NCBI RefSeq assembly: GCF_000426605.1
Contig: NZ_AUFR01000024.1
Coordinates: 1 to 45,248, forward strand
DNA length: 45,248 bases
DNA from: Propionibacterium acidifaciens DSM 21887
GTDB lineage: Bacteria > Actinomycetota > Actinomycetes > Propionibacteriales > Propionibacteriaceae
Direction of reading: 5' to 3'
A program made the translations under genes and the position numbers. Shown one piece after another: positions 42,932 through 45,248 of this stretch. The first letter of the stretch is position 1, and each line of letters begins with the position of its first letter. Below the pieces are notes generated by a model. It saw nothing but the letters and a program-made list of their open reading frames with translations. It did not search any database and had not been told where the DNA came from.

Positions 42932-43686
42932 AGACATCCCGCCAGGGTGCGCCCCCTCTCGGACGGCGCACGCCGAGTACACCGCCGTCGAGGTGGCGGT
43001 CGACGCGTGGACGACGCACGGCCAGAACGGCGCACGCCGAACACGGTCCCTCACGGCAGGCCGGAACCGCCCCGCCTCCGGCGCCACACGCCCCGACCAT
43101 CACGGGCGGCGGCCCCACCGACCGGGAACCGGCCCCGTTCGGCGACACGCACCAGGACGTGTCCGCAGGGGCCCGGCCGCGAGAGTCGTCCCCGGCCGGA
43201 GCACTCTCCACGGACGCCCCGACCATGTCTCACTCTGCGGCGCGCCCCGAGTCGGGCGCCCTCCGGCCGGCGCGCCGAGCCACCGGCTTCCGTGAGACGC
43301 GCCAACCGGCCGCGGCTCTTCCCCATGCGCTTTCCGACCAGCATGCCGAGACAACCGGCCTCAGCGGGACCGCTGCGAACACCGCCGGACCCGTCCGTGA
43401 GCGGACCACCGAGGCGACCATGTCGACGTGGCCTTGTTGGCGTCGCACCGGACCTGCGAGCGGGCCACCGGGGCGACTCGCAACGTCATGACCCATCGGA
43501 AGGAATCGAACCCCACGGGCCTCGTCTCGGGGTTGTCCCTGATCTTCTCCCTGATCATGGTGCGGGTGCGCGTCCGGATGGTGTTCGGCCGGTGGCGTCC
43601 GGATGGTGTCCGGGTTTAGCGTCGGTGGGGTGTGGCCGCCCGCCCCCGGTCCGGCCTGTCTGTACCTGTGTGGGAAGGATCATGTC
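42932..43686. other. Gene-free GC-rich stretch
   Basis: Several frames are open here on both strands, but they overlap one another, are rich in R, P, A, T and G, and show no family, ribosome site or domain, so I call no gene. Small repeats are present: a 14-bp ACGGCGCACGCCGA at 42963-42976 and 43027-43040, and GTCCGGATGGTG twice near 43570-43610. The last part should hold the promoter of the RHS-type gene. Confidence 0.5.
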
Positions 43687-45248
43687 GTGGCCGAGTACTC
43701 GGGCAGGCTGGGAGCCTATGACGAGCCGGTGGCGTTCGACGACGCCACGGCCGACACCCTGAAGTCGGCGGCGACGACCCTGTCGGCCACCCTGACGAGC
43801 CAGGCCGCCTCGAGAACGTCATGGGCGACGACCGCGTCGACCGACTTCGAGGGCCACTACGCGGACGTGTTCGACACGAACGCGAAAACAGCCTCGACGG
43901 ACTGCACGAACATCGCCTCGGCCCTCGACGACCTCGCAACCGAGGTACAGGCATTGAAAGAAGCCGCCCAGGCCGAACGCGAGCGGAGGAAGCAGGCCAA
44001 GGAGTGGGCCGACCGGCAGGACAAGGAGAACATCTTCAAGAAGGGCTGGGACTGGGTGTCCAACGGCGACAAGCCCCCCGCAGGACCCGCCCAGGTACCA
44101 CTCCCACAGCCCCACGAGGTCACGACCACACCCTGGTCCGAACCTGCCCCGGGCGGGTCCGGGGCCACGAGCTCGGCCCGGCCCGATGACCTGCGGACGT
44201 ACTCGTCGAACGTGACCGGCGCCAACGACACCGTCACCACCCAGAAGGGCACCCTGGAGGGGGCCATCACCGAGTTCACGGCGAAGTGCTCCTGGTGCAG
44301 CATCGACACGTCCGGCATCACGACCGCCCTGGCCACATTCGGGGCGAACAACACGAACGAGACCCGCTGGGTCGACACGGTCGCGGCCGCGTTCGAGGCC
44401 GCCGGCGCCTCCGGCGCCATCTCCACGGTCTCCGACGCGGCCCTCGACGCCTCCCTCCAGGCCGCCGGCGTGACCCAGACCCGCCAGCCGGTCGACGTCA
44501 CCGCCCCCACCATCCAGGGCGACCCCCAGACCTCGGGCTACGCGGACGACCCGGTCAACACCACCACCGGGAACTTCGTGGAGCCGGAGACCGACCTGTC
44601 CTTCGACGGCGGGGCCGCGTCCCTCGGGTTCGACCGCATGTACAACTCCCTGTCGGCCGGCATCGGGGCGTTCGGGCCCGGCTGGGCCTCCACCGCCGAC
44701 CAACGACTACTCCTCGACGACGACGGCGCAACCTGGATCCAACCCTCCGGCCGCCACATCCTGTTCCCGAGACTCGGTGGCGGCTGGGACCGGGCCCACA
44801 ACGACACCTACTGGCTCCACCACACCACCACCGACGACGCTGGTGGCGCCGCGGACCCTGCCGCCGCTGATGCCGCTGCTGCCGCAGACGCCACCGGTAG
44901 GAACACTGCCGCCAGCGCCGGCGACGCTGCCCTCGCCACTGCCGTTGATGGTGCCGATGCCGCCGCGGGCGCCCCTGGCGCCACCGGCGATGCCTCCACC
45001 GGCGACGCCCCCACCACCGGAGCCGCTGGTGGTGCCGGGGTGTTCGTGGTGTCGGACAATGCCGGTGGCCGGTGGTGTTTTGATCGGGCCGGCAGGCCCG
45101 TCTCGGTCAGCCGGGGCCCAGGCACCAGGGTGGATTATCGGTGGGACGGGGACCGGCTGGTCGGCCTGGCGCACGAGCGGGGCCGGGCCGTCACCATCGA
45201 ATGGAACGACCACCACACGCGGATCACCGCCCTGACCGCCAACGACGG
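43687..45248 (+). CDS. RHS-repeat polymorphic toxin-type protein, N-terminal part (runs off window)
   Basis: The frame is open from GTG 43687 (GGAAGGA 7 nt upstream) to the window end, 520 codons. Residues 1-110 are a helical, LXG/WXG100-like segment (LKSAATTLSATL ... ASALDDLATEVQALKEAAQAERERRKQ), as in proteins exported by type VII-like systems. A second helical region follows. About residues 290-380 form the DUF6531 module (NTTTGNFVEPETDLSF, LGFDRMYNS, GAFGPGWAS). A 68-residue A/D/G/T-rich insert (about 385-452) comes next, then RHS-type repeats (WCFDRAGRPVSVSR, YRWDGDRLVGLAHERGRAVTIEW). The toxin domain, if any, lies beyond the window. Confidence 0.85.
   Translation, partial: MAEYSGRLGAYDEPVAFDDATADTLKSAATTLSATLTSQAASRTSWATTASTDFEGHYADVFDTNAKTASTDCTNIASALDDLATEVQALKEAAQAERERRKQAKEWADRQDKENIFKKGWDWVSNGDKPPAGPAQVPLPQPHEVTTTPWSEPAPGGSGATSSARPDDLRTYSSNVTGANDTVTTQKGTLEGAITEFTAKCSWCSIDTSGITTALATFGANNTNETRWVDTVAAAFEAAGASGAISTVSDAALDASLQAAGVTQTRQPVDVTAPTIQGDPQTSGYADDPVNTTTGNFVEPETDLSFDGGAASLGFDRMYNSLSAGIGAFGPGWASTADQRLLLDDDGATWIQPSGRHILFPRLGGGWDRAHNDTYWLHHTTTDDAGGAADPAAADAAAAADATGRNTAASAGDAALATAVDGADAAAGAPGATGDASTGDAPTTGAAGGAGVFVVSDNAGGRWCFDRAGRPVSVSRGPGTRVDYRWDGDRLVGLAHERGRAVTIEWNDHHTRITALTAND

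Noticed and set aside
42919-43762. Overlapping plus-strand frames upstream of the RHS gene
   Set aside because: Low-complexity R/P/A/T composition, no ribosome site and mutual overlap; no evidence of a protein.
1-45248. CRISPR arrays, tRNA and rRNA genes
   Set aside because: No regularly spaced short repeats, no tRNA-like cloverleaf with TTCGANTC-type arms and no rRNA sequence were seen on either strand.

Overview
The window is high-GC actinobacterial DNA with dense operons joined by ATGA, GTGA or TGATG overlaps, frequent GTG and TTG starts, an actinobacterial clpS/DUF2017/murI/rph neighbourhood and a near-complete corrin-ring gene set. A propionibacterium-like actinomycete is plausible, but this is inferred from gene content only.

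Left end, 1-11.4 kb: an accessory and defence island. It opens with the end of an IS5-like transposase. This abuts the 3' end of an OLD-family ATPase/Toprim gene that looks cut short. Upstream of that gene, on the minus strand, lie a very large Eco57I-type N6-adenine methyltransferase gene broken by one frameshift and an intact DrmD-like SNF2 helicase. Helicase plus methyltransferase resembles the first half of class 1 DISARM, but an OLD-type gene follows where drmA/drmB/drmC would be expected. Between 9.5 and 11.3 kb lie an AT-rich single-pass membrane protein and a decayed toxin-antitoxin pair.

11.4-22.3 kb: cobalamin ring synthesis in two convergent operons. Plus strand: cobK, cbiT, cbiC, cbiD. 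Minus strand: cobI, cobM, a CbiE-CbiG-CbiH triple fusion, and a CbiX-precorrin-2 dehydrogenase fusion, headed by a cobalamin riboswitch and closed by a strong intrinsic terminator. Together they cover precorrin-2 to cobyrinate. A HigBA-like toxin-antitoxin cassette sits between the operons, flanked by a perfect 55-bp direct repeat of the 3' end of the CbiX fusion gene.

22.3-36.9 kb: housekeeping genes. Minus strand: thyA-folA-dinB, rph-rdgB, murI, clpS-DUF2017. Plus strand: pncB, menB, menE, pncA. Minus strand: a DUF3152 membrane metallopeptidase-like protein, then an NfeD/flotillin pair.

36.9-42.9 kb: a minus-strand catabolic operon resembling ascorbate (ula) utilisation without a PTS: phosphotriesterase-family lactonase, UlaD-like, UlaE-like and UlaF-like enzymes, a PfkB-family kinase and an MFS sugar porter. 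The UlaD-like enzyme differs at several positions that are catalytic in the family. Two palindromes lie in the promoter region.

42.9-45.2 kb: about 750 bp without a credible gene, then the start of a large RHS/polymorphic-toxin-type gene that runs off the window.
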